Shown here: positions 8,641 to 16,626 of the stretch, piece after piece | How the letters are laid out: each line of letters starts with the position of its first letter | Numbering within the stretch: position 1 is the stretch's first letter | Assembly (NCBI RefSeq): GCF_018336155.1 | Contig: NZ_JAGYHF010000013.1 | Location: forward strand, 62,001 to 126,000 | Source: Pseudomonas rustica | GTDB taxonomy: Bacteria; Pseudomonadota; Gammaproteobacteria; Pseudomonadales; Pseudomonadaceae | Direction of reading: 5' to 3' | DNA length: 64,000 bases | Notes under the pieces: model-generated | What the model saw: only the letters and a program-made list of their open reading frames with translations | What the model was told of the DNA's origin: nothing | Database searches by the model: none | Made by a program: the position numbers and the translations under genes

Positions 8641-9003
8641 ATGTTCAAACCAACACCAAACCCACCGGAAACCGATTCGGTCTCACCTTACGAATCGCTC
8701 GATTCAAGAAAGCTTCACGACGCAGCTGAGCGTGCGCTCGACCATTACCTCAACCCGACTGCGGCGATCATGGCTGCGCCGTATCAGGCGAGTACGATGT
8801 TTTTGGTGAATCCGGAAACGGACACCGAGTCATTACTGGTTAACGCATCCGAATCACTGGCCTCAGCTTCCATCATGCTGGGCGATGTCGCGGGGTTGGT
8901 AGATGGCCCGATTCGCAGGACGTTGTTGGGCATTGCGCAGGTGGTGATGCTTGGAGAATTGGCGGTTAACCGGGCGTTGGACAGGGTTGAAGTTACGGAC
9001 TGA
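8641..9003 (+). CDS. DUF6124 (DUF3077-type) family protein
   Basis: A 120-residue soluble protein starting MFKPTPNPPETDSVSPYESL, the typical opening of this Pseudomonas-restricted family. Its helical core has LHDAAERALDHYLNP, then FLVNPETDTESLL, and it ends GELAVNRALDRVEVTD. These proteins are widespread and often multicopy in Pseudomonas; function is unknown. A strong stem-loop terminator follows. The last 38 codons plus the terminator are duplicated at 12658-12884, showing that this gene marks the left boundary of an inserted segment. No ribosome-binding site of canonical strength is seen, only GTGGAG about 10 bases upstream. Confidence 0.85.
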   Translation: MFKPTPNPPETDSVSPYESLDSRKLHDAAERALDHYLNPTAAIMAAPYQASTMFLVNPETDTESLLVNASESLASASIMLGDVAGLVDGPIRRTLLGIAQVVMLGELAVNRALDRVEVTD

Positions 9004-9117
9004 GTAACCCCGTTCAGTGGCGACTTGCCGTCGCCACTTCAAAGCTTTTCAGCCGTGATACCGATCGTCATTTGAGTTCATACAGTCAAGCTACACATCC
9101 AGTGTCTTCGACATGAT
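8890..9117. repeat. 228-bp direct repeat, left copy
   Basis: Matches 12658-12884 with seven substitutions and one single-base indel. It contains the last 38 codons of the DUF6124 gene, its terminator, and on the minus strand the last eight residues and stop of the GNAT gene (IMSKTLDV then stop). The GNAT gene is otherwise missing here. Confidence 0.95.
9016..9038 (+). terminator. terminator of the DUF6124 gene
   Basis: AGTGGCGAC (9016-9024), loop TTGCC, GTCGCCACT (9030-9038): a nine-pair stem placed 12 bases after the stop codon, followed by a weakly T-rich tract. Confidence 0.65.
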
Positions 9118-9210
9118 TTGCGCATCGATTAGCTTCATTTTACGTCTCGCTTCCATGTGCAGGGGTTAGCTTCAAGAGTGACTGAACTGGTGCTAAGAGG
9201 AGCCAGTCGA

Positions 9211-9777
9211 CTAAGGACTGCTTTTGATGAACTCTTCGGATAACGTGGTCTGTATTCCTGCTTGATGAACGGCAAATTTCTCAGCCCGAAACTTCTCAAC
9301 CTCTGTCGCGATAGTGCTCAGTCGCTCCAGTCGGGTGCTTTCTCCCAGTGCATAGGGCTCCTGGTCTTGACGCGGAAGAAAACCTTGATGCATCCGTACC
9401 ACAAAAATTGTCCGTGAAACCCCGCTGATACTTTCTACATAGGATGTCGAATCCGGCGAGCGCTGAACGCTTGCTTGATGCAATGCTGCACCCGTTTCCG
9501 TTCCTCGAATCCTGAGCAACGCCCATTCTTTTTCAGGTGGGCCTGACATGACCAATTCAACGCTGACGCCTCCACTGCCCTCATAAGCTCTTACGATGGC
9601 CTTCCCCGCTATTGGGGCGGCATAACACTCGTTGCTTGTCCAAAGGGCAGCTCCTGGAGCAATGAACGCCAATGACAAAATAAACGCTCTGTAATAGGCA
9701 GTGGGTTTCTGAGCGGCACGCGCCATCGATTCAGTGGACCCATCGGTGGTACCGAACGGGATTGCAGTGGGAACCAT
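9211..9777 (-). CDS. hypothetical protein with N-terminal signal or anchor
   Basis: A 188-residue protein. A polar N-terminus of about 28 residues precedes a hydrophobic segment (AFILSLAFIAPGAALW) and then ECYAAPIAGKAIV, which could be a signal anchor or a late signal peptide. The mature part has a strand-rich middle (VELVMSG, WALLRIRG, TIFVVRMHQG). The ATG at 9777 has AGAGG five bases upstream, which supports it over the internal Met at residue 18. No family was recognised. It is the most 3' gene of the minus-strand group in the cassette, but a 76-base gap separates it from the tautomerase gene. Confidence 0.5.
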   Translation of the reverse strand: MVPTAIPFGTTDGSTESMARAAQKPTAYYRAFILSLAFIAPGAALWTSNECYAAPIAGKAIVRAYEGSGGVSVELVMSGPPEKEWALLRIRGTETGAALHQASVQRSPDSTSYVESISGVSRTIFVVRMHQGFLPRQDQEPYALGESTRLERLSTIATEVEKFRAEKFAVHQAGIQTTLSEEFIKSSP

Positions 9778-9853
9778 TGTTGCCTCTTCAAAATGTGATG
9801 AATACAGGCCTTATCAATCAACCATGGTGTTAATAGACACAGGTGACCTTTGT

Positions 9854-10261
9854 CTATGAAATGAAGGCGCTATACGAACCCGGAGGCTGGTTGGCCCGCC
9901 CTCCTCCAAACGACCACTCATCGCTGGCCGTAGTCGTGATTACCACCATGACGTCCTCTGCGCCCAGTCCTGTCGCCCGCCCCAATTTCTCCACCAGATC
10001 ACGGTAAAACTGCTGTTTGGTCTCGACACTTCGAGGACGGCCTGCGGTAATCGCGATGAGCACAAAGTCATGGCTGCGCGGCCCGCCCAAGTAGTGGGGA
10101 TCAAAGATCAGCTCACCAATGTCATGTTGGTGGATGACCTGGAAACGATCAGTCTCAGGGACTTCGAAGCTATCGACCAAGGCGGCGTGCAAACCCTCAG
10201 ACAATGCCTGTAGATACTCGGCCGACTTCCCGCGGTGCAGTGAAATTCGTGAAAACGGCAT
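9854..10261 (-). CDS. tautomerase-family protein (Tautomerase_2 type)
   Basis: A 135-residue protein. Starting at the ATG at 10261 gives MPFSRISLHRGKSAEYLQAL, so removal of Met leaves Pro-1, the catalytic base of the 4-oxalocrotonate-tautomerase superfamily. A TTG six bases earlier would mask this proline and is rejected. The segment FYRDLVEKLGRATGLGAEDVM followed by VVITTT and EWSFGGGRAN is typical of the longer, cis-CaaD/MSAD-like tautomerases. It is seven bases from the preceding CMD-family gene, so the two are co-transcribed. The natural substrate is unknown. Confidence 0.85.
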   Translation of the reverse strand: MPFSRISLHRGKSAEYLQALSEGLHAALVDSFEVPETDRFQVIHQHDIGELIFDPHYLGGPRSHDFVLIAITAGRPRSVETKQQFYRDLVEKLGRATGLGAEDVMVVITTTASDEWSFGGGRANQPPGSYSAFIS

Positions 10262-10267
10262 CGACAA

Positions 10268-10603
10268 TTACTCCCGAGGTTTGGCGGGCCTGGCCTGTTG
10301 TTCATTGAGTAATTTCAGCGCCGATGCAGCTGTCGGCCAACCTGAATAAAATGCCAAATGCGTGATAGCTTCAGCCAGTTCGTCAACACTCAAGCCGTTA
10401 TCCAGTGCACGTTCCAAATGAAAGGGCAGTTGCTCCAGCCGGTACATCGCCACCAGCGCGGCCACTGTCACCAGACTGCGTTCACGCGGCTCCAACTGCG
10501 TACGCGTCCACATGTCGCCAAACAATATGTTGTCGGTCAGTTCGGTAAATTTTTTCGGGTAGATGCTTTGGTGTTTTCGCCCCGTGACCATCGATGCACT
10601 CAT
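10268..10603 (-). CDS. carboxymuconolactone decarboxylase family protein
   Basis: A 111-residue all-helical CMD-domain protein. It has RERSLVTVAALVAMYRLEQLP followed by FHLERALDNGLSVDELAEAI and THLAFYSGWPTAASAL, the hallmark of gamma-carboxymuconolactone decarboxylase relatives. The CxxC of AhpD-type peroxidases is absent, so it is a non-redox member. The ATG at 10603 is chosen because upstream residues are not family-like. It forms an operon with the tautomerase and is divergent from a LysR gene that probably controls both. The actual substrate is unknown. Confidence 0.85.
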   Translation of the reverse strand: MSASMVTGRKHQSIYPKKFTELTDNILFGDMWTRTQLEPRERSLVTVAALVAMYRLEQLPFHLERALDNGLSVDELAEAITHLAFYSGWPTAASALKLLNEQQARPAKPRE

Positions 10604-10708
10604 GATGTTTTCCCAATGTCCCAATTGACGAGGGCAAACTATCAAGTCGCGACAATTCCGAATATCAGATTTAATAGCACCCATCATCCCGAATTAGTGG
10701 ATCATTAA

Positions 10709-11596
10709 ATGCGCCGCCCCACCTTCGATCTAGACGTATTACGCACTTTCGTCACCGGCGTGGACTTCAACAGTTTTGCCAAAGCGGCAGATCGTCTCGG
10801 TCGGTCGACGTCTGCCGTAAGCGCTCAATTGAAGAGACTCGAGGAGCAGATCGGTACGCCGATTCTGGCTAAATCCGGTCGCGGATTGGTCTTGACCCCC
10901 ACGGGAGAAACGCTGCTCAGCCATGCCCGACGGTTGCTGGAAATGAACGATGGCATCTTCCAGACCCTGCATGAAAGCCAGACTGCCGGGACTATACGAC
11001 TCGGACTTCAAGAAGACTTTGGGGAGCATTTCCTGAGCGATCTGCTGCGACGCTTCGTCCATGCCTACCCGAAGGTGAATCTCGAAGTCAGGATCGCCCG
11101 CAATGCAGAACTGCTTGCACTGATCCAAAGCGCAGGCCTAGATCTGGCGCTGACTTGGGACACCGGACCCCTGTCGCCCTACGCCACTCGCTTGGGCGAA
11201 ACACAGATGCACTGGATCGGGGCCCGCGATCGCCCATTGCTGACGACCCTTGATGACTCACCGTTGCCATTGATCATGTTCGACGCCCCTTGCGTATTGC
11301 GCAGCGCCGCCACTCAGGCGCTGGATGCCGAGCAAATTCCTTGGCGGATCGCTCTGACCAGCCCCAGCGTCGGTGGTATCTGGGCAGCCGTCGCCGCCGG
11401 ATTGGGCCTGACCCTGCGAACCCGCATCGGGCTGCCGAGTCATCTCACCGTCGTTTCTGGATTACCGCCGATGCCGAGCCTTGGCTATGTGCTTCACAGT
11501 AGTGACGACGACCCAACACCGGCCGCCCAACAATTGGCCGCAATGATCAAAACGAGCCTGCAAGAACAGGCGTTTCATTTCACCATTACGAAATAA
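10709..11596 (+). CDS. LysR-family transcriptional regulator
   Basis: A 295-residue LTTR. The HTH is FVTGVDFNSFAKAADRLGRS then TSAVSAQLKRLEEQIGTPIL (residues 13-53), and a substrate-binding domain follows to the end. The ATG at 10709 gives the family-typical start MRRPTFDLDVLRTF. The 105-base divergent interval to the CMD/tautomerase operon is AT-rich and is the likely regulatory region. It converges with the LysE gene downstream. It lies inside the direct-repeat-bounded cassette, so it probably travelled with its targets. Confidence 0.88.
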   Translation: MRRPTFDLDVLRTFVTGVDFNSFAKAADRLGRSTSAVSAQLKRLEEQIGTPILAKSGRGLVLTPTGETLLSHARRLLEMNDGIFQTLHESQTAGTIRLGLQEDFGEHFLSDLLRRFVHAYPKVNLEVRIARNAELLALIQSAGLDLALTWDTGPLSPYATRLGETQMHWIGARDRPLLTTLDDSPLPLIMFDAPCVLRSAATQALDAEQIPWRIALTSPSVGGIWAAVAAGLGLTLRTRIGLPSHLTVVSGLPPMPSLGYVLHSSDDDPTPAAQQLAAMIKTSLQEQAFHFTITK

Positions 11597-11663
11597 TCGA
11601 AGGCAGGGTTCAATTCGAGCGAGACAGATGGAGAAATACGCAGCACGTAGGTGATGGGGCCAC

Positions 11664-12296
11664 TTACTTCCCGGAAAAAAGTGCCAAGCGAGTCGCCAAG
11701 CCAATGAAAACCACGCCTAAGAGTTGATTAAGTCTCTTGGCAATGCTGGCATTGCTCGCCAGCTTGCTCCCGACTTTGCTGGCCAAGAGAATCACTGCAC
11801 CATTCACGACCAATCCAATCGCATTCAAAATGGTCGCAAATGCCAACATTTGTACGACCAGCGAACCTTTAGTCGGATCCACAAATTGTGGAAACAAGGC
11901 CAGTACAAACAGCGCCATTTTTGGGTTCAACAAATTGGTCACCAAGCCTTGTCGAAAAATGCGCAACAGTGGCGTGGGCGTCAAGGCTTCATCGGGCGCC
12001 AAGGGGGAAGAGCTGCTGGTGAGCGCTTTCCAGGCAAGAAATGCCAGATATGCGGCACCGGCAAATCTGACGAGGTCATAAGCCGCAGGTACCGCGGCCA
12101 TCAATTGTGACAGCCCGAGTGCTGCGGCCAATGCGTGGCAATAAGTGCCTGCCTGAATACCTGCAAGTGAAACAAAACCCGACGCCCGACCTTGGCTCAG
12201 ACTCCGCGAAGCGATCAACAGCATGTCAGGGCCAGGCGTCAGTGTGAGCGCAACGCAAGCGCCTGCGAAAAGTAATGCTACAGAAACGTCAATCAT
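11664..12296 (-). CDS. LysE/RhtB-family exporter
   Basis: A 210-residue membrane protein with six predicted helices. It opens VALLFAGACVALTLTPGPDM, carrying the diagnostic TPGPDMLL motif at residues 20-27. GIQAGTYCHALAAALGLSQL and the LLNPKMALFVLALFPQFV motif of the second half are also present. Members export amino acids, homoserine lactones or other small polar metabolites. The ATG at 12296 is the natural start. It is the rightmost gene of the inserted cassette and converges with LysR. The substrate is not predictable. Confidence 0.88.
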   Translation of the reverse strand: MIDVSVALLFAGACVALTLTPGPDMLLIASRSLSQGRASGFVSLAGIQAGTYCHALAAALGLSQLMAAVPAAYDLVRFAGAAYLAFLAWKALTSSSSPLAPDEALTPTPLLRIFRQGLVTNLLNPKMALFVLALFPQFVDPTKGSLVVQMLAFATILNAIGLVVNGAVILLASKVGSKLASNASIAKRLNQLLGVVFIGLATRLALFSGK

Positions 12297-12384
12297 AAAT
12301 GCCTCAGGCTCTTATTGTTAAAGTCGCCTTGCCGGCGAATGGCGGCATTCTACAGAAGGCTCGCAAAAGCCCATTAACCGTACA

Positions 12385-12480
12385 CATGCTACTTTCGACG
12401 AATTGCGGTCGATGGCAAAGGGCAGCAATGGGTCGAAATTGGACATTTACGGTGGCTGCTTCTGGCCATTCTCTGCCGGT
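12385..12480 (+). repeat. dispersed repeat, copy A
   Basis: Begins CATGCTACTTTCGACGAATT and continues through AATGGGTCGAAA to GCTGCTTCTGGCC. The complement of 15281-15372 contains the same blocks in the same order. It occupies part of the 361-base gap between the LysE gene and the right direct repeat; nothing else is recognised there. Confidence 0.7.
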
Positions 12481-12657
12481 CATGCCGACGATTCGTATTG
12501 GTTAAATCCGATGCGATCGCTGGTCAGTACCCATGCAAGTGACTGGTCAAGACGAATGCGAACGGTGGACAAGTGGAGCGCAATTATGTACCCAGCGCGC
12601 TTGCCCGAACCACTCAGCGCCAGACCTAAACGTAGAATTTTGCGTCTGGCACTTGTA

Positions 12658-12771
12658 GCGGGGTTGGTAGATGGCCCGATTCGCAGGACGTTGTTGGGCA
12701 TTGCGCAGGTGGTGATGCTTGGAGAATTGGCGGTGAATCGGGCGTTGGACAGGGTTGAAGTTACGGACTGA
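12658..12771 (+). pseudogene. 3' fragment of a DUF6124 gene
   Basis: Encodes AGLVDGPIRRTLLGIAQVVM and on to NRALDRVEVTD with the stop, as in the intact gene at 8641-9003. The family N-terminus (about 82 residues) is missing; the frame open upstream to 12403 is unrelated sequence that includes part of the dispersed repeat. Confidence 0.85.
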
Positions 12772-12782
12772 GTAACCCGTTC

Positions 12783-12805
12783 AGTGGCGACTTGCCGTCG
12801 CCACT
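12783..12805 (+). terminator. duplicated DUF6124 terminator
   Basis: The same AGTGGCGAC-TTGCC-GTCGCCACT stem-loop as at 9016-9038, followed here by a better T-tract (CCTTTTTAG). It now lies between a gene fragment and the converging GNAT gene. Confidence 0.6.
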
Positions 12806-12857
12806 TCAAGCCTTTTTAGCCGTGATACCGATCGTCATTTGAGTTCATACAGTCAAG

Positions 12858-13313
12858 CTACACATCCAACGTCTTCGACATGATGATCGTGCGCTCGGAC
12901 TCGTGAAATGCGTTTCGGATTTTTATAAAGCCTAGCGAAGCATAAAAGCCCTCAGCCGTGATCGAAGAAGGGACACGCAGCAGGTTGCGCCCTTCAGCAA
13001 TGGCGCTTGATTGAATGCTTTTCATCAGCTGTCTCCCGATGCCCTTCCCTTGATAAGCCGGGTCGACAAACACACTTCGAACAACGTCGTGATCAAGACT
13101 GGCCGTTGCAACAATACGATGTTCGAGTAGGGCGACGAACACCTGACGCTGCGTCATCAAAGAGAGGATTGCTTGTGGAGAAAAGCTCAGCTCCACTTGG
13201 TTGATGATTTCGGCTGAATAGTCCTGAGCATTGGACTCGCGAAGGGTGCCAATGATGATCTGGCTGATGGCGGCAGCGTCCGAATTCATAGCGATTCGAA
13301 TCAGGCACTCCAT
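12858..13313 (-). CDS. GNAT-family N-acetyltransferase
   Basis: A 151-residue single-domain acetyltransferase. The acetyl-CoA loop is VDPAYQGKGIGRQLM (about residues 87-101), preceded by the strand VVRSVFV and followed by ITAEGFYASLGF. It resembles the PhnO/RimI-like small GNAT group. The ATG at 13313 has AAGGAG eight bases before it. Its last eight codons are duplicated at the left end of the cassette (9091-9117), so this gene was originally next to the DUF6124 gene. The substrate is unknown. Confidence 0.85.
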   Translation of the reverse strand: MECLIRIAMNSDAAAISQIIIGTLRESNAQDYSAEIINQVELSFSPQAILSLMTQRQVFVALLEHRIVATASLDHDVVRSVFVDPAYQGKGIGRQLMKSIQSSAIAEGRNLLRVPSSITAEGFYASLGFIKIRNAFHESERTIIMSKTLDV

Positions 13314-13521
13314 TCAAGCAACTCCTTCCGTGATGTCTTGAGACTTGTGAGTATCCCCCCATTGCCCATATTCGCCACGTAGTTGCGTAAAAGCCAAAAC
13401 CAAGCACTAACATCTGCGAATGACGGGGAACTATTGACGTCCACCAATAGACTGAGGTGCTATTGCGACCATAATGCAACCGTCGCAAGCAAACAGATTT
13501 CTACAATAAATGGAGCACACA

Positions 13522-14193
13522 ATGGGCCGGGCACGCGATGAGTTTGAATTCTGGTGGGGTACGTCGGGGTCGTGGGTTGAACCACCGAATGTGCGCCGGA
13601 GCGGCACCAGCGGCGTCCAACTGATCGTTCACGATAACAGGACGTTCTTCGTGAAGCGTCAGACCGGTCACCTGTTTCGCAGTCTCCGCTACCCCACTGG
13701 ACGGCCCACCGCTCTGCGCGAAGGTATTGCCCTTTCCAGGCTCGAGGAACTGGGCGTGAACGCGCCACGGCCGGTGTTTTACGGTGCGAGAAAAGTCCAA
13801 GGCACTTGGCAAGGTGTTTTAGTTACCGAAGACCTCGGTGGCTTCATCGATCTGGATACCTGGTATAGCCAAGGCGCTGCAAGCATGTTGACGACAGAGC
13901 AGCATCAGCGACTTTTTGAACGTTTAGCGCAAATGCTGGCGCGGATGCACTCAGGCAAATGGCAGCACGGTTGCATGCGTTCCAAGCACATCTTTATCAA
14001 GGCATCGATTACCGACGCAGACTTCGACTTCGAACTGGCGTTGCTCGACCTGGAAAAATCTCGCGGTCGCGCCACGGCCATGGGCGCAGCGCGTCACGAT
14101 ATTCCTCAACTCAGACGGCATTCTTTCTGGGATGAGTCGCAGTGGCAGCATTTCCTTTCCTACTACGAGCAAGCCATCGGCAGAACCATGTAA
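13522..14193 (+). CDS. inaA: InaA-family lipopolysaccharide kinase-like protein
   Basis: A 223-residue protein of the Kdo/WaaP kinase superfamily, InaA branch. The glycine-loop region is followed by FFVKRQTGHLF with the ATP-binding Lys (about residue 45). LREGIALSRLEELGVNAPRP carries the kinase C-helix Glu. HGCMRSKHIFI takes the place of the catalytic loop, lacking the usual HRD Asp as is common in this branch, and LALLDLEKSR supplies the DFG-like metal ligand. The ATG at 13522 is chosen for GGAG seven bases upstream rather than the ATG at 13510. InaA was named for weak-acid induction; its substrate is unproven. Confidence 0.7.
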   Translation: MGRARDEFEFWWGTSGSWVEPPNVRRSGTSGVQLIVHDNRTFFVKRQTGHLFRSLRYPTGRPTALREGIALSRLEELGVNAPRPVFYGARKVQGTWQGVLVTEDLGGFIDLDTWYSQGAASMLTTEQHQRLFERLAQMLARMHSGKWQHGCMRSKHIFIKASITDADFDFELALLDLEKSRGRATAMGAARHDIPQLRRHSFWDESQWQHFLSYYEQAIGRTM

Positions 14194-14320
14194 GCAGGCG
14201 TGTTTGTAGCGTTCAGCAGGCGAACCCATTGCAACTCTCGTCGGGGCTGCGACAACCTTGAGGACTGGGTTCGCTTTGGCAGGAAGAAAAGCTGGCAGCC
14301 AAATTTGGCTGATAGCGACT

Positions 14321-14370
14321 GGCTGCTTTCGGCCATAAGCAGACATTCGTAAATGTCCGTTTTCGACCCA
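14321..14370. repeat. dispersed repeat, partial copy C
   Basis: GGCTGCTTTCGGCC then GTCCGTTTTCGACCCA correspond to blocks of copies B and D (GCTGCTTTTGGCC, TTCGACCCA). It lies in the 261-base gap after inaA, which otherwise shows nothing recognisable. Confidence 0.45.
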
Positions 14371-14454
14371 AAGCTGAAGTTGACGAAAGTCAGAAATCGG
14401 CCATAGCTGTCGCTTAATCTTTTGTTCGCGAAAAAAATGTCGAACCTAGTGGAT

Positions 14455-15030
14455 CTACTTATAGATAAATGTATAGCTGACAATGTAGCTACCTATTTTG
14501 TTTGCGCGGGCACTCACCCAAACGGTCTTCATACCCTGCTTTATATTTTCCTCTAAGTCCATTTTATTCGTGCAGAGCTCAATTCTGCGGTGCGTATTTG
14601 TATCTTCGATCCACAGACCTGCCTCGCAATGACTAAATCTTCCGATGGAAGGCCCAGGGTAGGTTATTTCATATGAAGACTCATAACTAATAATCTTGCC
14701 AGGCAGAAGATAGGCGGCGGTCGCATAAATATTGACAGACAAGCCAAACCCTAAGCAAAACCAACCAATAAAAGAGTCTAAAGTTCGTTTTGCTATTTTG
14801 CCACCAGGACGCCGGTATAGTGTGCCAGTTACGGCGGTAAGCCCACTAATAGAACCGATCAACAGGTATGTCGTCCACTCGGGGATTTCAGGCATTAAAA
14901 CTGTTCGCGCTGAAATACTAGAAGCCCAGCCAGCATAATAAAACCATGCACCAAAGAGCAGAAACGCTATCACTGAAAAAACTATTTTTTTTGATTTTTC
15001 CTCAAGCGTGCTGAGTTTCATTTGTAGCAT
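14455..15030 (-). CDS. hypothetical AT-rich membrane protein
   Basis: A 191-residue protein with an N-terminal basic/acidic helix (MLQMKLSTLEEKSKK). Three hydrophobic segments follow (VFSVIAFLLFGAWFYYAGWA, then one around LLIGSISGLTAVTG, then SFIGWFCLGFGLSVNIYATA). The C-terminal 90-residue domain is soluble and has two cysteines. Base composition is clearly more AT-rich than the core genes, which suggests horizontal acquisition. No homologous family was recognised. The start could be the ATG at 15030 or 15021. Confidence 0.5.
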   Translation of the reverse strand: MLQMKLSTLEEKSKKIVFSVIAFLLFGAWFYYAGWASSISARTVLMPEIPEWTTYLLIGSISGLTAVTGTLYRRPGGKIAKRTLDSFIGWFCLGFGLSVNIYATAAYLLPGKIISYESSYEITYPGPSIGRFSHCEAGLWIEDTNTHRRIELCTNKMDLEENIKQGMKTVWVSARANKIGSYIVSYTFIYK

Positions 15031-15280
15031 GTTTTGATTTCTTCGTGCTCGAATTAATTATTAAAGCGTCGTAGGTGTTATTGACGACTACCAGATCGCG
15101 ACTTGAGCCGACAAACGCCAAACGTCAATTGCCACTGCTAGCATATCAAACCTTGGGTAGTGCGGAACAATTGCCGAGAACTCCTGTATGGCAAAAGTCC
15201 AGTGACGTGGCAACAAGCCTCGCTGCACTCGGCAGGGGAATACTGGTGAGAATAGTACACAAATTCTGTTTTTTGAACGT

Positions 15281-15372
15281 CTGCTTTTGGCCGTTTGCTG
15301 CCCTTCATGACTGACCACTTTCGACCCATTGCAGCCGTTCGGTAGCGACCGAAATTCGTCGAAAGTAGCATG
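15281..15372 (-). repeat. dispersed repeat, copy B
   Basis: Its complement reads CATGCTACTTTCGACGAATT and continues through AATGGGTCGAAA and GGGCAGCAAACGGCC to CAAAAGCAG. This is the fullest copy in the window. It abuts the broken end of the IS256 remnant within 12 bases. Confidence 0.7.
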
Positions 15373-15383
15373 CCTGCGGTTCA

Positions 15384-15541
15384 TGCAATGTTCTTGTCAT
15401 CGAAGCCGTAAATCGGCGTTCGTTTATGGGGATTAGAATCGGAGCAAAACTACCATCGCGGTCTCTGGGGATGTCCAGGCGCAATGGGCCGTCATCGGTC
15501 TGCACGGTCTTGCCGCTGCTGCCGTTGCGCTGGTTCGAATC
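15384..15541 (-). pseudogene. IS256-family transposase remnant
   Basis: The minus strand encodes SNQRNGSSGKTVQTDDGPLR then LDIPRDRDGSFAPILIP and NERRFT, the conserved N-terminal block of IS256-type (Mutator-like) transposases. A one-base deletion after RRFT shifts the frame; in the next frame FDDKNIA follows, as in intact members, before a stop. A stop codon also precedes SNQRN. The DDE catalytic domain is missing. The rest of the 657-base gap 15031-15687 holds the dispersed repeat and sequence in which I see no gene. Confidence 0.75.
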
Positions 15542-15687
15542 CTAGGGGGTGCTCCGCGCCCTGAGGATGGCCAAGGTGGTACCCCGACTCGGCACCCGAG
15601 AGCTCGCTCGGTGCGATGACGGCGAGCATTGACGTTTCATCAATAAAACAAGACTTTTTATCTTGAAGAAATCATCAGCAAAATGGA

Positions 15688-16596
15688 CTACCCCTCAAAA
15701 TCACTAGCGGACGTGCATGCCATTCCGCGTAGCGTTTCGTTACACTCCTGTTCCCCAGCTTCATCTTTTATCAACGAGCAAATATCTCCGGACACCATAA
15801 CAGCGTTAGGAGAGCTTTCATCTTTTAACTCTCCATCTGACCCAGTCTTATTTAGCGCATAGTAGTAGGCGTTATAATCTCCTGATTTTCCATAATAATA
15901 CTGCTCTATTCGGCACAATGATTGCCCCCAATGCAACTCATTGTTGGAATACTGGGGGGCATCACCTGCTTCCGTAAATTTAGTTTTACCAACTATCCAA
16001 TCAGGACTTCCGTTACGAATAATTTTGTGAAGACCTGTTTCGCCGTATGACCGCAACACATAACCAACCACTTTATTATTCATATAAACAATCTGCAATT
16101 CATTACCACCCCCTGAATATCTCTCATAAATAGCTTCCTCAGGCAACCCAAGCTTATCTGAAATGCCTTCCGACACAGGGGGGATACCCAGCCTAGTTCT
16201 CACATATTCTTTGGCGACCCCTATCTTCAAATCAGAAAGAGCACCGAAACTATCCCATTTAGGTGGAATAGGTTTTGGATTCGAATATGCAATAGCAAAA
16301 ATCACTGTTCCGCATATTAAAACCGATAAGAACGAGAGTAAATAGTACTGATGAATTTTGTATTCGATCCATTGCTCTGCTGTCAATCCAGGCGGCAATG
16401 GAGCTCCCATTTCTCTTGCAACCAGTTCAGCGCGCTGTTCAACAGGGATTTTTTCAAGCGTAGATAACAGGTTTTTATTGCGCTTTACACGCCAGGCAAT
16501 CGCTGCACTGGCAGCGACTAGCAGCACGTATGCCACGAATGCGTAGGGAGAGGTTGCAGCGTCGGGCAACGCACCTAAAAGCTTTTGAAGGTCCAT
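15688..16596 (-). CDS. hypothetical membrane-anchored protein
   Basis: A 302-residue protein. One transmembrane helix is near residues 18-36 (AFVAYVLLVAASAAIAW). A short basic stretch and RAELVAREMGAPLPPGLTAE precede a second helix (YYLLSFLSVLICGTVIFAIA, about residues 90-110). The C-terminal 190 residues form a soluble domain with four cysteines and a YGETGLHKIIRNGSPDW segment. The DNA is AT-rich relative to the core. I cannot name its family with confidence. It is followed on the same strand upstream by another orphan membrane gene, and the pair is divergent from the DUF2235 hydrolase gene. Confidence 0.5.
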   Translation of the reverse strand: MDLQKLLGALPDAATSPYAFVAYVLLVAASAAIAWRVKRNKNLLSTLEKIPVEQRAELVAREMGAPLPPGLTAEQWIEYKIHQYYLLSFLSVLICGTVIFAIAYSNPKPIPPKWDSFGALSDLKIGVAKEYVRTRLGIPPVSEGISDKLGLPEEAIYERYSGGGNELQIVYMNNKVVGYVLRSYGETGLHKIIRNGSPDWIVGKTKFTEAGDAPQYSNNELHWGQSLCRIEQYYYGKSGDYNAYYYALNKTGSDGELKDESSPNAVMVSGDICSLIKDEAGEQECNETLRGMACTSASDFEG

Positions 16597-16626
16597 CACA
16601 TTGGTACCTAGCTTAAAATTCCCAAA

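Larger units (their letters stand above)
9118..12657. other. 3.5-kb inserted cassette between direct repeats
   Basis: The segment separates an intact DUF6124 gene plus GNAT tail (left) from a DUF6124 tail plus intact GNAT gene (right). It holds five genes: an unknown exported protein, a tautomerase, a CMD-family protein, a LysR regulator and a LysE exporter, plus one copy of a dispersed repeat near its right end. No transposase or integrase is present. The geometry is that of a circle carrying the 228-bp segment integrating by one homologous crossover, or of a tandem duplication followed by replacement. Confidence 0.7.
12658..12884. repeat. 228-bp direct repeat, right copy
   Basis: Second copy of 8890-9117, one base shorter. 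Differences are two substitutions in the DUF6124 codons, loss of one C after the stop, three changes 3' of the terminator stem and two in the GNAT tail. The GNAT coding sequence continues intact beyond its right end. Confidence 0.95.

Noticed and set aside
12403..12771. 122-codon ORF ending like DUF6124
   Set aside because: Its first 85 codons are unrelated repeat and intergenic sequence joined to a duplicated 3' fragment; treated as a pseudogene.
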